Part shown: positions 15,667-24,143 of the stretch, piece after piece
How positions within the stretch are numbered: the first letter of the stretch is position 1
Layout of the letters: each line of letters opens with the position of its first letter
Assembly (NCBI GenBank): GCA_028874765.1
Contig: JAPPIE010000099.1
Coordinates: 35,117 to 78,915, forward strand
Direction of reading: 5' to 3'
From: Gemmatimonadota bacterium
GTDB taxonomy: Bacteria > Latescibacterota > UBA2968
Length of the DNA: 43,799 nucleotides
Program-made: the position numbers and the translations under genes
Notes under the pieces: generated by a model
What the model was told of the DNA's origin: nothing
Databases searched by the model: none
The model's input: the letters and a program-made list of their open reading frames with translations, nothing else

Positions 15667-16886
15667 GGATCACCTCTAACCGCAGTCTGCACCACCATGC
15701 CTTCAGTTGCAAACTGAATCCCGCCTATGACGACCGCCTGTCCGGCTTCCAGAGTGCCGGTTACGAACACCTTATCATCGGAACGCTGAAGGACGCGCAC
15801 CGGGACGATGGTCAATAGTTTGTCATCGCGCACTGCCCAAATCTCGTTGCCTGGCCTGAGTGCTGACCGTCGCAAGATGAAGTACCGGTCTGGGATGATT
15901 CCCTCAATTCGTACTTTCACAAACTTACCCACAAGAAGGGGCGGGCCAGGATCAGCATTTGCATTATCGCCATCTGCTCCAGCCCAAGTGCCGCTTGCAA
16001 AGGGGTCCGGAACGCGTACGATAGCGTTGATGGTACGCGTCTGTTCGTCCAGAGATGCCTCCGCTCGGTCCACGTAGCCCTCCCAGGCGTAGCTCCTTTC
16101 GCCGTATTCAGCAATGACGCGAGCCTTGACCCGCGTGTCTCCGTCGCCCGCTTCCAACTCCCATAGGCCGGGGATGAGAACCGCGTTGGCGTCGGACAGG
16201 GGAACCACTACTTCGACAGCGTCGGCCGCGTAAAGTCGCCCTACGCCCTGGCCAGCTACCGCGAATTGCCCCACATCTATCGACTCGATCCGCACGATTC
16301 CGCTGAAAGGCGCGCGTACCTCTGTGCGGGACAAAGCCAACTCAGCGTCAGCGAGCATGGCACTATCTCTGCCTAAAGCGGCTTGGGCAGCCTCGAGCTG
16401 AGGCTGCCGCAATACCAGAGGGCCGGCCTCCTTCAGCGACGTGCTATCCGCCTGGCGGCGTTTATATTGCGCGTACTCAGCGCGTGCGATCCGGGACTCT
16501 TCCTCCTCCTGGAGAAGTACTACCTGCTGTGCGGCCACGTTGGCCTGTGCCTGCTGAACTCTGTTGCGGTAGTCAGCGTCCTCAATGCGGAAGAGAACCT
16601 GCCCTTTGCGAACGCGTCCGCCACTCTGAAAGGCCGGATCCACCCAAACAACCTTACCATTGATTTCGGCAGCGACATCTATCTCTGCGACAGGTCGAAC
16701 CGTCCCGGCTCCGTACACGGGAATTGCACTGGCACCAGCCACTGCAGGAGTTGTGGTTACGAAGGGAATCTGGGTGGGAAGAGGCCGAAGTTCCGGCTCG
16801 GGCTTCAGCCAGACCATAAGGCTGGCAAAAAACAAGGATGTGAGAAGAACGGCACCGGCCATGAGTAAGTTTCTTCCTCGATTCAT
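15663..16886 (-). CDS. RND efflux membrane-fusion (adaptor) protein, HlyD/AcrA family
   Basis: The 407-residue protein has an N-terminal membrane anchor (LLMAGAVLLTSLFFASLMVW). A first lipoyl half (AEINGKVVWVDPAFQSGGRVRKGQVLFRIE), an alpha-helical hairpin of about 80 residues and a second lipoyl half (VRAPFSGIVRIESIDVGQFAVAG) follow, then a beta-barrel and a membrane-proximal domain. It would link an inner-membrane RND pump to an outer-membrane channel. No pump or TolC gene remains nearby apart from the 22-codon remnant, so it is probably orphaned. ATG 16886 follows AAAGAG. By hand count 16141-16260 is 81 of 120 GC, against 31 of 60 at 17461-17520 in the next gene, which suggests a different origin. 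Confidence 0.9.
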   Translation of the reverse strand: MNRGRNLLMAGAVLLTSLFFASLMVWLKPEPELRPLPTQIPFVTTTPAVAGASAIPVYGAGTVRPVAEIDVAAEINGKVVWVDPAFQSGGRVRKGQVLFRIEDADYRNRVQQAQANVAAQQVVLLQEEEESRIARAEYAQYKRRQADSTSLKEAGPLVLRQPQLEAAQAALGRDSAMLADAELALSRTEVRAPFSGIVRIESIDVGQFAVAGQGVGRLYAADAVEVVVPLSDANAVLIPGLWELEAGDGDTRVKARVIAEYGERSYAWEGYVDRAEASLDEQTRTINAIVRVPDPFASGTWAGADGDNANADPGPPLLVGKFVKVRIEGIIPDRYFILRRSALRPGNEIWAVRDDKLLTIVPVRVLQRSDDKVFVTGTLEAGQAVVIGGIQFATEGMVVQTAVRGDP

Positions 16887-16972
16887 CTCTTTTCTCTTTT
16901 CAGTACAGGCTGATCCGATGTGCGGCTTGGCATTGATAAGCCCCACAAAAAAGGGAATACTTATCCCCATAC

Positions 16973-17001
16973 ACCATAGCATACACTTTTACAAAATGCA
17001 A
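16973..17001 (-). promoter_or_regulatory. Possible promoter for the adaptor gene
   Basis: On the minus strand TTGCAT (17001-16996), a 17-base spacer and TATGGT (16978-16973) lie about 90 bases before ATG 16886. The surrounding 16887-17044 holds no gene. Confidence 0.35.
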
Positions 17002-17044
17002 GAATTTTTAAATTTGATTAGTATTTAGAATATCTTGAGGTTTT

Positions 17045-18472
17045 TTATAGTTTTTGCAATGCGGTGTGGAAGGTCCAGAGACGCCATTGGGCATTGTCGA
17101 AATTTGAAAGTTTGATGCGTATTTCCGAAGGCCCAATGGGAAGTTCACATGGAATATGGTCAATGGCGAATCCATTATCATGTTGCCCCGCGTGGATCTC
17201 TGCGCCATTGAGCCACACGCGGATCCAGTCGTCATACCCCACAACGAGAGTGTAAGCACCCGCTTCAGGCGGAGTGATCTGTCCCACCGCATAAGCGGAG
17301 ACATTGACGGGTTGGGTGCCCACATTGGTGCGTTTGCGACCTCGGAAGTAGCGCGTGAAATCGCACCAGCCGCGTTCTGAATCCGTTTGAATGGGCATAG
17401 AAAATGTGGCGGACGCACTCTCGCCCATGTAGATATCAAAATCAGCAGTGTGCGTGTTGGGCCAATCGACGATGGAATTCTCTGCCCATTCAGGCCGATT
17501 GAAATCCTCGCGTGTATTGCAGCGAAAAGGTCCCGCGATTTGCCATTGATCTGGCGTGAGAATAGCTGGCGGGTCAACGGGATTGACATAGGCGTAGATA
17601 ACGCTTTCCACATCATTCCCACGAGACCCGAAACGAATAATTGCCGAGTGATCAAACCATATTGGATCGGGACCAAAAAAGCGGTACATCACCCCTTCGT
17701 AACCAGAGCCTCCCGCTGTGTGTTCAGTGCTCCGATGAATGTGCGGCGCACCGACCCAGTCGGTTTGTACCTTCCATATCCCAAAGCTCATATTAAAAAT
17801 ATCCTCTCCACCAATGCCGCGCAGGACATGGGGATCGCTTTCCCCATCGAGTAACCACAGGTCTCCACCGGTATGATACCAAGCATCAGCGCGATCTCTT
17901 ACGACCACGCCTTTGACCATGCCCGCGATAAACCCATTGCCCGAATAGTCAGCCATCAGCATACTACCCAGCGATTGAGCGGGATATTCGCCTCGGTGCG
18001 TGACATGGAGGCGCAATGGGGTTAATTCGGTATTGTCATACGACGACCAGTCGGCCATAAACCAGAGCGGAATAGCGCGACCACTATTATTCGTGATTTC
18101 GAGACGCAGCGATTTGAAAGGGATGGGCAAATAACAATTGAGCGCGTTTTTGGGAAGGATTTTGATAGCCGCGCTATCAATGGGATAAATATCGTGTTCA
18201 AAGAGAATGGCAAAAAAACGAGCGATGGGGAGATCGACAGTGGGATCGTCCTCCCCATCGCAATAGAGGCGGAGTTGCAAATCGTGGATGGGATCGCGCG
18301 CATCGCCTTCGCGCTTATACCCATAAGTGAGCCACCAGTGATGGATGCACCCTGGACCTTCTTCGTCAAAGAGAACTGCCGTTTCACCAGATGCAACATT
18401 CGGACGACGAGTAACGCGCTGGCTTTTGCCGCGAATGGGCAATTCGAGCTCTGCGTGAAAAAGGCGATTCAT
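17045..18472 (-). CDS. DUF2961 / GH172-family protein
   Basis: The protein of about 475 residues has the DUF2961 signature EGPGCIHHWWLTYGY near residue 40, PIARFFAILFEHD, and long beta-rich stretches with MADYSGNGFIAGM and YRFFGPDPIWF. A C-terminal beta-sandwich (about 380-475: GQITPPEAGAYTLVVGYDDWIRVWLNGAEI) looks like a PA14/carbohydrate-binding module. GH172 members act on alpha-D-fructofuranosides and related arabinofuranosides; most are uncharacterised. There is no signal peptide, so it is probably cytoplasmic. ATG 18472 is chosen. A TTG at 18487 overlaps the stop of the upstream small gene as TTGA and is a real alternative. The gene is third in a minus-strand nhaC, small protein, GH172 run. 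Confidence 0.85.
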   Translation of the reverse strand: MNRLFHAELELPIRGKSQRVTRRPNVASGETAVLFDEEGPGCIHHWWLTYGYKREGDARDPIHDLQLRLYCDGEDDPTVDLPIARFFAILFEHDIYPIDSAAIKILPKNALNCYLPIPFKSLRLEITNNSGRAIPLWFMADWSSYDNTELTPLRLHVTHRGEYPAQSLGSMLMADYSGNGFIAGMVKGVVVRDRADAWYHTGGDLWLLDGESDPHVLRGIGGEDIFNMSFGIWKVQTDWVGAPHIHRSTEHTAGGSGYEGVMYRFFGPDPIWFDHSAIIRFGSRGNDVESVIYAYVNPVDPPAILTPDQWQIAGPFRCNTREDFNRPEWAENSIVDWPNTHTADFDIYMGESASATFSMPIQTDSERGWCDFTRYFRGRKRTNVGTQPVNVSAYAVGQITPPEAGAYTLVVGYDDWIRVWLNGAEIHAGQHDNGFAIDHIPCELPIGPSEIRIKLSNFDNAQWRLWTFHTALQKL

Positions 18473-18483
18473 CACTGAATTTT

Positions 18484-18576
18484 TCAATCAGATTTGTGTT
18501 CAGAAGAAATAACAATAAAACCAATGATGAACAAAGTCACTATAAATGTCATAAACAGCATCATTCCAACAGGCAT
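18484..18576 (-). CDS. 30-residue single-span membrane protein
   Basis: ATG 18576 is preceded at 6 bases by a strong Shine-Dalgarno sequence (AAAGGAGA, minus strand, 18590-18583). The 30-residue product is almost all hydrophobic (PVGMMLFMTFIVTLFIIGF and on), with a short charged tail SSEHKSD. It begins 37 bases after the nhaC stop and ends where the GH172 reading frame begins. I recognise no family. Size and form recall small transporter subunits such as MetS, but no sequence match can be claimed. It may be an accessory of the NhaC antiporter. Confidence 0.6.
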   Translation of the reverse strand: MPVGMMLFMTFIVTLFIIGFIVISSEHKSD

Positions 18577-18613
18577 TATGTGTCTCCTTTCGGTGATAAT
18601 TATGGAGAATCCA

Positions 18614-20338
18614 TTACGCAGTGAAGAAAGCGACGACTGTCCAGCAGATTGCAGCCAGGCCAGCGGCAATAGAGGCTTGCGGAATTTGCGTTTTGACGTG
18701 ATCCATCAGGTCGCAACCCGTACACATAGAACTGAGAACCGTAGTATCTGAAATGGGCGAGCACTGATCGCCGTAAACGCTACCATCAATAACAGCGGCA
18801 AAACACAGCGTCATAAATAGTTCGGGGTGTGAAAGGCCATTTGCCGTTGCGACCGCCCAGGCCAATGGCATAGCCAGTGGAAAAGCCACCGCATACGTGC
18901 CCCAACTCGTACCTGTGGAAAAGGCAATCGCCATCGTGAGAAGCTGGAGCAAAACCGGCAAAATGAAATATGGAATGGTATCCCCGAGTTGCTCGACCAA
19001 AAAGATGCCCCCACCCGTTTCCTTACTGATGCCACCAATAGTAATAGCCAGCAAGAGAATAACCGAGCCGAGCACCACGCCTTTGAGACCATCGTGAAAT
19101 CCCGAGACAATATCCTTAAGCGACATGCCCTTGGCAAGAGCCATACCCACGGCTATCAGAAGTGCGATGCCAAAAGCCCATTGCACATTCGGAGATCCGC
19201 TGATGATAAAAGTCCCGATAGCAATGGCGATAAGCGCGCCCAGAGGCAGGAAAAATTCGAGAACATGCGGCGTGTAGCCTTCGGGCACATTGCTTCCCTG
19301 CAGTTCTTTGGCGCTCAAGGGATCGGCATCGTCGGCGTCGAGTTGCCCCGTCTCTCGAGAGCGCTGCATAGCTTCCTTGAGTTGCTTGCCCAAAAAGAGG
19401 GGTTTTTCAATACTGAGCAAGAACGTGCCCAACACGGCGAAAATGGCGTAGAAGCAGAAGGGAACACTCTTAAAAAAGAAGAGAAGACGGTCGGCTTCGG
19501 TAGCTAAAAAACTGACGCCAGCGACAAAAATAAAAGCCTGAACATAGCCGGGCCAGGCATTGAAAGCGAGTTGTGAGGCAATCGGTGAAGCGGTCGAATC
19601 GACGATGTACGCAAGTTCTTCGTGGCTGATTTTTTCCTCGTCGGCAATGGGTTTGACAGTTGTACCGACCAGCACCGTACTGACAGTGCCGCCCTGGAAA
19701 AAAATGACACCGAGCATCCAGGCGACGAGCTTGGCACTCTTGGGACCGCGCACAAAACGCACAGTCATAAATTCGGCAAAAGCTTGCGCTGCACCCGTGC
19801 GCGACCATATCCCCATAAGCCCACCCAGGAGCCACAAATAGAGCAATAAGATACTCGCGGCATTTGACGTTGATAATGAGGGAATTAAAACCTCGCCCGT
19901 AAAGTCATATCGCGTCAAAATAAGCGCGCCCGAAATAATACCGCCCAACAGAGCTGTAACGGGTTCTTTGGTAATCCAGCACAATAGCACGGCCACTATC
20001 GCCGGCAGCAGTGACCAGTAGCCCCAGTGGTGTTTTGCAAGAAGCTGTTTGTATTTTGTTTCTCCGTTTTCCACGAATGAGACAAATTCCTCTTTGATGG
20101 GAGGCGTTTCATTCGAGCCGTGTATCCTTGAGGGATTGAGTTCGGCTTGTTCAATCGGCACCGCATCGAAATAGGCGGGTTTGCCTCTGTAGATGTAATA
20201 CAGTTGGCCACTATCGTCTGTGAGAACGTCTAAGGTAATTTGTTCAACGGTCCATGTGGGCGGCACAGTTGACCCCACAATCCACGATACAATTATGGCA
20301 ACGACAAAAATGACAAAATTGCGAATACCAGTAGGCAT
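18614..20338 (-). CDS. nhaC: NhaC-family Na+/H+ antiporter
   Basis: The 574-residue polytopic protein shows the NhaC hallmarks [58 protein letters not shown] and the C-terminal [20 protein letters not shown]. It would exchange Na+ (or a small carboxylate) for protons at the inner membrane. ATG 20338 has an excellent ribosome site (GGAGGGAG). An unusual loop of about 80 residues after TM1 (about 25-105, with [15 protein letters not shown] and [12 protein letters not shown]) is predicted outside the membrane and is not part of ordinary NhaC. The gene is first in the operon with the small membrane protein and GH172. Confidence 0.9.
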   Translation of the reverse strand: MPTGIRNFVIFVVAIIVSWIVGSTVPPTWTVEQITLDVLTDDSGQLYYIYRGKPAYFDAVPIEQAELNPSRIHGSNETPPIKEEFVSFVENGETKYKQLLAKHHWGYWSLLPAIVAVLLCWITKEPVTALLGGIISGALILTRYDFTGEVLIPSLSTSNAASILLLYLWLLGGLMGIWSRTGAAQAFAEFMTVRFVRGPKSAKLVAWMLGVIFFQGGTVSTVLVGTTVKPIADEEKISHEELAYIVDSTASPIASQLAFNAWPGYVQAFIFVAGVSFLATEADRLLFFFKSVPFCFYAIFAVLGTFLLSIEKPLFLGKQLKEAMQRSRETGQLDADDADPLSAKELQGSNVPEGYTPHVLEFFLPLGALIAIAIGTFIISGSPNVQWAFGIALLIAVGMALAKGMSLKDIVSGFHDGLKGVVLGSVILLLAITIGGISKETGGGIFLVEQLGDTIPYFILPVLLQLLTMAIAFSTGTSWGTYAVAFPLAMPLAWAVATANGLSHPELFMTLCFAAVIDGSVYGDQCSPISDTTVLSSMCTGCDLMDHVKTQIPQASIAAGLAAICWTVVAFFTA

Positions 20339-20387
20339 ATACTCCCTCCGGAATAAGGGTACAAAAAATGCGGCGAGAAGGCGCCCC

Positions 20388-20416
20388 AAAATAAGGCGGT
20401 AAAATGCACTTGTCAA
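20388..20416 (-). promoter_or_regulatory. Putative promoter for nhaC
   Basis: On the minus strand a consensus TTGACA (20416-20411), a 17-base spacer and TATTTT (20393-20388) lie about 50 bases before ATG 20338. Confidence 0.6.
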
Positions 20417-20460
20417 TTGCTTTGACGCGGGATGAACATAGAAAAATGGGATAAAACAAG

Positions 20461-20488
20461 TTGACTTTGTACATAAGTTTGTTACATT
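20461..20488 (+). promoter_or_regulatory. Putative promoter for the zinc-ribbon gene
   Basis: TTGACT (20461-20466), a 16-base spacer and TACATT (20483-20488) drive rightward, back to back with the nhaC promoter. The stretch 20339-20592 between the divergent genes otherwise shows nothing clear. Confidence 0.55.
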
Positions 20489-20592
20489 ATCTTTAAATTT
20501 ACCCCTTGGCCATGACCACCCCTATTTATGGCCGAAAGGGTTGTGTGCATGGCGAGATTTTTTTTAAAGACGCCAGTGGCGAGGAGGGTTTT

Positions 20593-20784
20593 ATGGAGCA
20601 AGCGTTTCCACAGTGTTTGAAGTGCAACACGGGTATTTTGCTACCGCTGTCGGATTATGGGCGCGATGGGGCATCTATCATGTACAAAGCATGGGTATGC
20701 AACAATCCCAACTGCGGATTTAATTTGCGGATTGACAACGGTGAAATTAGCACGGGCCGGGATATTACCGAGTCCTACAAGTAG
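20593..20784 (+). CDS. Small zinc-ribbon protein
   Basis: The 63-residue protein has two cysteine pairs, CLKCNTG near residue 8 and CNNPNCGF near residue 36, which fit a zinc ribbon. Aromatic and charged residues lie between them. The function is unknown; similar small ribbon proteins occur as stand-alone, possibly regulatory or RNA-binding, proteins. GAGGAGG directly before ATG 20593 decides the start. An in-frame ATG at 20512 would add 27 residues but has no ribosome site. It has its own promoter and is followed by two terminators. Confidence 0.75.
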   Translation: MEQAFPQCLKCNTGILLPLSDYGRDGASIMYKAWVCNNPNCGFNLRIDNGEISTGRDITESYK

Positions 20785-20789
20785 AGCTC

Positions 20790-20828
20790 CCATTTCGGTG
20801 GGGTATTCCTCACCGAAATGGTTGTTTT
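20790..20828 (+). terminator. Strong Rho-independent terminator 1
   Basis: A 14-bp stem (CCATTTCGGTGGGG / CCTCACCGAAATGG, one G-T pair) with a short loop is followed by TTGTTTTTT. Confidence 0.85.
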
Positions 20829-20835
20829 TTCCCTC

Positions 20836-20892
20836 ACCGGTTTGCCGTTTCACCTTCTCCCAAAAAGGGCGGCACCGGTTTCTTTCTTTTTT
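20836..20892 (+). terminator. Second Rho-independent terminator
   Basis: ACCGG-TTTGCCG pairs with CGGCACCGGT (two-base bulge) and is followed by TTCTTTCTTTTTT. The two hairpins in series insulate tsaD from upstream transcription. Confidence 0.7.
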
Positions 20893-20946
20893 CCCCTTCG
20901 TATGCCGATACACTCCCCTTAATTTTCCAACAACTGATACATACTT

Positions 20947-21996
20947 ATGAGCATTTCTGATCGGCCCATTTTAGGTATTGAAACATCCTGCGACGAAACT
21001 GCAGCTGCCGTGGTAGCCGATGGACATATCTATTCCAACACAATTTTTTCCCAAACAGAACACAGCCTCTACGGCGGCGTGGTGCCCGAATTGGCATCTC
21101 GCAACCACATACGAACACTCCTGCCCGTCGTCGATCGGGCACTTTCAGAAGCCGACCTGAAACTGGACGACTTAGGTGGTATTGCTGTGACACAGGGACC
21201 CGGCCTGGTGGGTTGCCTGCTTGTGGGCATTTCCGTGGGCAAAGGGCTTGCACTCGGTTCGGGGTTGCCCCTTGTGGGTGTGCATCACATCGAAGGACAT
21301 TTATTTGCAGGCAGTATGGCGCATCCCGACCTGGTGCCGCCTTTTATGGCACTGGTGGCTTCGGGAGGGCATACGGAATTGATTTATGTCTGTGCATGGG
21401 GTAATTACGAGCGTTGGGGACGCACGCGCGACGATGCCGCAGGTGAAGCATTTGATAAAGTGGCTAAAATACTGGGGCTATTGCGCGAGGGGGAGGTCAC
21501 CATGGGCGGACCGCGTATTTCGATGCTTGCCGAAGAGGGAAATCCCGATGCCTTTGATTTTCCGCGTGCAATGATCAACGATCCGGGATTTGATTTTAGT
21601 TTTAGCGGGTTAAAAACGTCTGTACTCTATCGGATTCGCGATCTCGCCGTAGAGGATATTGAAGCTATCGGAGCAAATATTGCGGCGAGTTTTCAGGCGG
21701 CTGTAGTCGATGTGCTGGTGGATAAGACAATCAGAGCAGCGCGGGAAGCAGGTACAGAGCGGGTATTGCTTTCGGGTGGAGTCGCCGCCAACCGCGCGCT
21801 ACGGGCGCAACTCGATGGCAGAGCCTCCAAACTTGGGATGGGTGTATTTTATCCGCCGACAGCCCTGTGTACAGATAATGCGGCGATGATTGCTGGCGCA
21901 GGTGCTTTTCGCCTGGCCCGAGGTGAAGTTGCCAGAGGTAATTTGAATGCGGCCCCGCGGTTGCCGCTGCCTGGATTGCGCGAGCGGCAGGTATAA
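20947..21996 (+). CDS. tsaD: tRNA threonylcarbamoyladenosine transferase TsaD
   Basis: The 349-residue ASKHA-fold enzyme moves the threonylcarbamoyl group to A37 of ANN-decoding tRNAs, in complex with TsaB and TsaE. It shows GIETSCDETAAAVV at the N-terminus, metal ligands H114 and H118 in HHIEGH, the phosphate loop VASGGHTELI, GEAFDKVAK, SFSGLKTS and SGGVAANRALR, with a C-terminal CTDNAAMIAGAG. Length and motifs are complete. No Shine-Dalgarno sequence precedes ATG 20947; a -10-like GATACATACT lies just upstream, so a leaderless mRNA is possible. It is followed two bases later by the VWA gene. Confidence 0.97.
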   Translation: MSISDRPILGIETSCDETAAAVVADGHIYSNTIFSQTEHSLYGGVVPELASRNHIRTLLPVVDRALSEADLKLDDLGGIAVTQGPGLVGCLLVGISVGKGLALGSGLPLVGVHHIEGHLFAGSMAHPDLVPPFMALVASGGHTELIYVCAWGNYERWGRTRDDAAGEAFDKVAKILGLLREGEVTMGGPRISMLAEEGNPDAFDFPRAMINDPGFDFSFSGLKTSVLYRIRDLAVEDIEAIGANIAASFQAAVVDVLVDKTIRAAREAGTERVLLSGGVAANRALRAQLDGRASKLGMGVFYPPTALCTDNAAMIAGAGAFRLARGEVARGNLNAAPRLPLPGLRERQV

Positions 21997-21998
21997 CA

Positions 21999-24143
21999 AT
22001 GCTGCGCGATATTGGGTTTTCCATCTCAGACGGATGGCTGCTATTACTCGTTGGCTGCGCCGGGATTTATCTCGCTTTTTTAATGTATCGCTCGCGCCTT
22101 ACGGGCATACATCAATTGTTGTTGAGCTTACGCGTCGCGGCACTCGTTTTGTTAATAGGCCTTTTAATAGAACCGATTCTCTCGCTGACGTTGCACACGC
22201 AGCGTTTGCCTTTAGTCGCCGTGCTCATCGACGATAGCGAAAGCATGAAAATTGCAGATGGCGATACCGCGCGTTTTGAAGTTGCAAAAGCCGTGCTGAC
22301 CGATCCCACACTCAAAAATTTGCGCGCGCGCGCACGGGTGATGCAGTTTCGATTTGCCGATGTTTTAACGCCCCTGCGAGATAAAGAAGAACTTACCTGG
22401 GCGGGACGAGCGACTGATCTGGCAGGTGCATTAGATGGATTGCGCGAGCGTACAATGGGTGAAGGGCTTGCTGCAGTAGTGCTCATCTCAGACGGCGGAC
22501 AAAATTTGGGTGGGCGCCCCGAGCGGGCAGCGGTCGATCTGGGCGCGCCTGTACTCGCGGTGGGAACAGGTGACCCGGTTCCCCCTAAAGACGTGTCCAT
22601 TGTATCGGTGGTTATCGATCCTCTGGGCTATGTGGGCAGGTCGCTTGTGATGCAAGTCCGCGTGCTTTCTTCCGGATTTGAACGGGTGCGCGAGCAGGTG
22701 CGCGTGCTCTTGAATAATCGGGAAGTGAGTGCCAAAACCATTGCGCTGGCCGATGGCGAACAGACCCTTGAATTTGAGATTAGACCCGAGCGATCCGGGC
22801 GGCATGCATTTTCAGTACAGATTGCGGCACAGGCAGGTGAGCGCACAGTGGGTAACAACCGCGTAGTAGCCTCGACTGATGTGCTCGAAAGTCGCGTGAG
22901 AATTTTAATACTTGCAGGCAGTCCGAGTGCCGATCTGGGCTATTTGCGACGCGTACTGCAGGAAGATGTCAATCTGGAAGTTGAAGTGCTGGTACGCACA
23001 TTGACGGCCGGGTGGCAAAAAGAGGTGCATCGCGCGTTGCGCTCATTGGACGAACGCGATATTGTCGCGTTGATCAACGCGCCCTACGAAGTACTTGCAG
23101 GTATGCCAGAGCAGGCACTTGTCGCCTTTGTGCAAAAAGGCGGGGGACTGTTGACCCTGGGGGGCAATGCCGCTTTTGGTGATGGGTATGCGCGCTCGGC
23201 ATTGGCCGATGTTTTGCCCGTGCAATTTTTGGGATCGTCAGACACATTTCAAGAACGCGCTTTTGCCCTTTCGCTTCCCGATTCTCGCCACCCCATCTTG
23301 CGCGTATCCGACGATCCACTAAGCGACCGCGATGCCTGGGAGGCATTGCCGCCACTTCTGTCTTATAATCGCGTGGGAATAGCTGTTTCCAACGCAACTG
23401 TATTAGCGCATCATCCCACAGAGCGCGTTGATGGTAAATCAATGCCCTTACTGGCAATTCGCCGCGTAGGCGCGGGAAAAACTGCGGCTGTAGCGTATCA
23501 AACATTTTGGCGTCACGGGCTGATGATGTGGGGCGATGGCAAGACCGATGCCGTGGCACGCGCATTTTGGAAAAATATGGTGCGCTGGCTGGTCACGCGC
23601 GACGAGGTCTCACGTCTAAAAATCATGACTGAAAAGCCTGCGTATCGAAGCGGTGAGGCAGTCGCGGTACATGCAAGCGTTTTTGACCGTCTATTGCAGC
23701 CGCGTCCAGGCGCGCGGGTTCTCGCGCGAGTCGGCGACAGCCTGGGGGTAAGAGAAGTTCTCCTGCGTGATTTGGGCGGTGGACGGTATGCTGGCAATTT
23801 GGGACGTTTCCCACAAGGCGATTACGAGCTTCAAGTACAGGCACGGGCCGATGATGGTGATCTGGGTACGGGTATGGGGCGTTTTACTGTGGGAAGATAC
23901 AGCCTGGAATACGAAACCGTGCGCATGCGCGCCGAACTGCTCGGCGATATTGCTACGCGCAGTGGCGGGCAATATGTGAGACCGGGTGATCTGAAGACGG
24001 CGCTCGATTCGCTTATTCTGGCTCCTGAGCCTGTTATCACCCACCACCGGTTCAGGTTGTGGGGGCATGAGTGGCCGCTATTTTTGCTGGTAGGGCTGCT
24101 GGTATTTGAATGGACTATTCGACGAAGATTGGGGATGATATAA
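21999..24143 (+). CDS. Membrane VWA / glutamine-amidotransferase-like protein (BatA-like)
   Basis: The 714-residue protein has two N-terminal membrane helices (about 12-30 and 40-62) and a VWA domain with an intact MIDAS: D78-D-S80-E-S82, the Thr in GRATDLAGAL and SDGGQN. An Ig-like segment (about 210-290) and a class-I amidotransferase-like domain without the catalytic Cys motif (about 300-500, LILAGSPSADLGYL, GGGLLTLGGNAAFG) follow, with a further beta domain and a C-terminal helix (about 690-708). This layout is common in bacteria as an uncharacterised inner-membrane protein beside Bat-type or MoxR ATPase systems. No MoxR gene is in view. It is two bases after tsaD and overlaps the next gene by one base. 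Confidence 0.8.
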   Translation: MLRDIGFSISDGWLLLLVGCAGIYLAFLMYRSRLTGIHQLLLSLRVAALVLLIGLLIEPILSLTLHTQRLPLVAVLIDDSESMKIADGDTARFEVAKAVLTDPTLKNLRARARVMQFRFADVLTPLRDKEELTWAGRATDLAGALDGLRERTMGEGLAAVVLISDGGQNLGGRPERAAVDLGAPVLAVGTGDPVPPKDVSIVSVVIDPLGYVGRSLVMQVRVLSSGFERVREQVRVLLNNREVSAKTIALADGEQTLEFEIRPERSGRHAFSVQIAAQAGERTVGNNRVVASTDVLESRVRILILAGSPSADLGYLRRVLQEDVNLEVEVLVRTLTAGWQKEVHRALRSLDERDIVALINAPYEVLAGMPEQALVAFVQKGGGLLTLGGNAAFGDGYARSALADVLPVQFLGSSDTFQERAFALSLPDSRHPILRVSDDPLSDRDAWEALPPLLSYNRVGIAVSNATVLAHHPTERVDGKSMPLLAIRRVGAGKTAAVAYQTFWRHGLMMWGDGKTDAVARAFWKNMVRWLVTRDEVSRLKIMTEKPAYRSGEAVAVHASVFDRLLQPRPGARVLARVGDSLGVREVLLRDLGGGRYAGNLGRFPQGDYELQVQARADDGDLGTGMGRFTVGRYSLEYETVRMRAELLGDIATRSGGQYVRPGDLKTALDSLILAPEPVITHHRFRLWGHEWPLFLLVGLLVFEWTIRRRLGMI

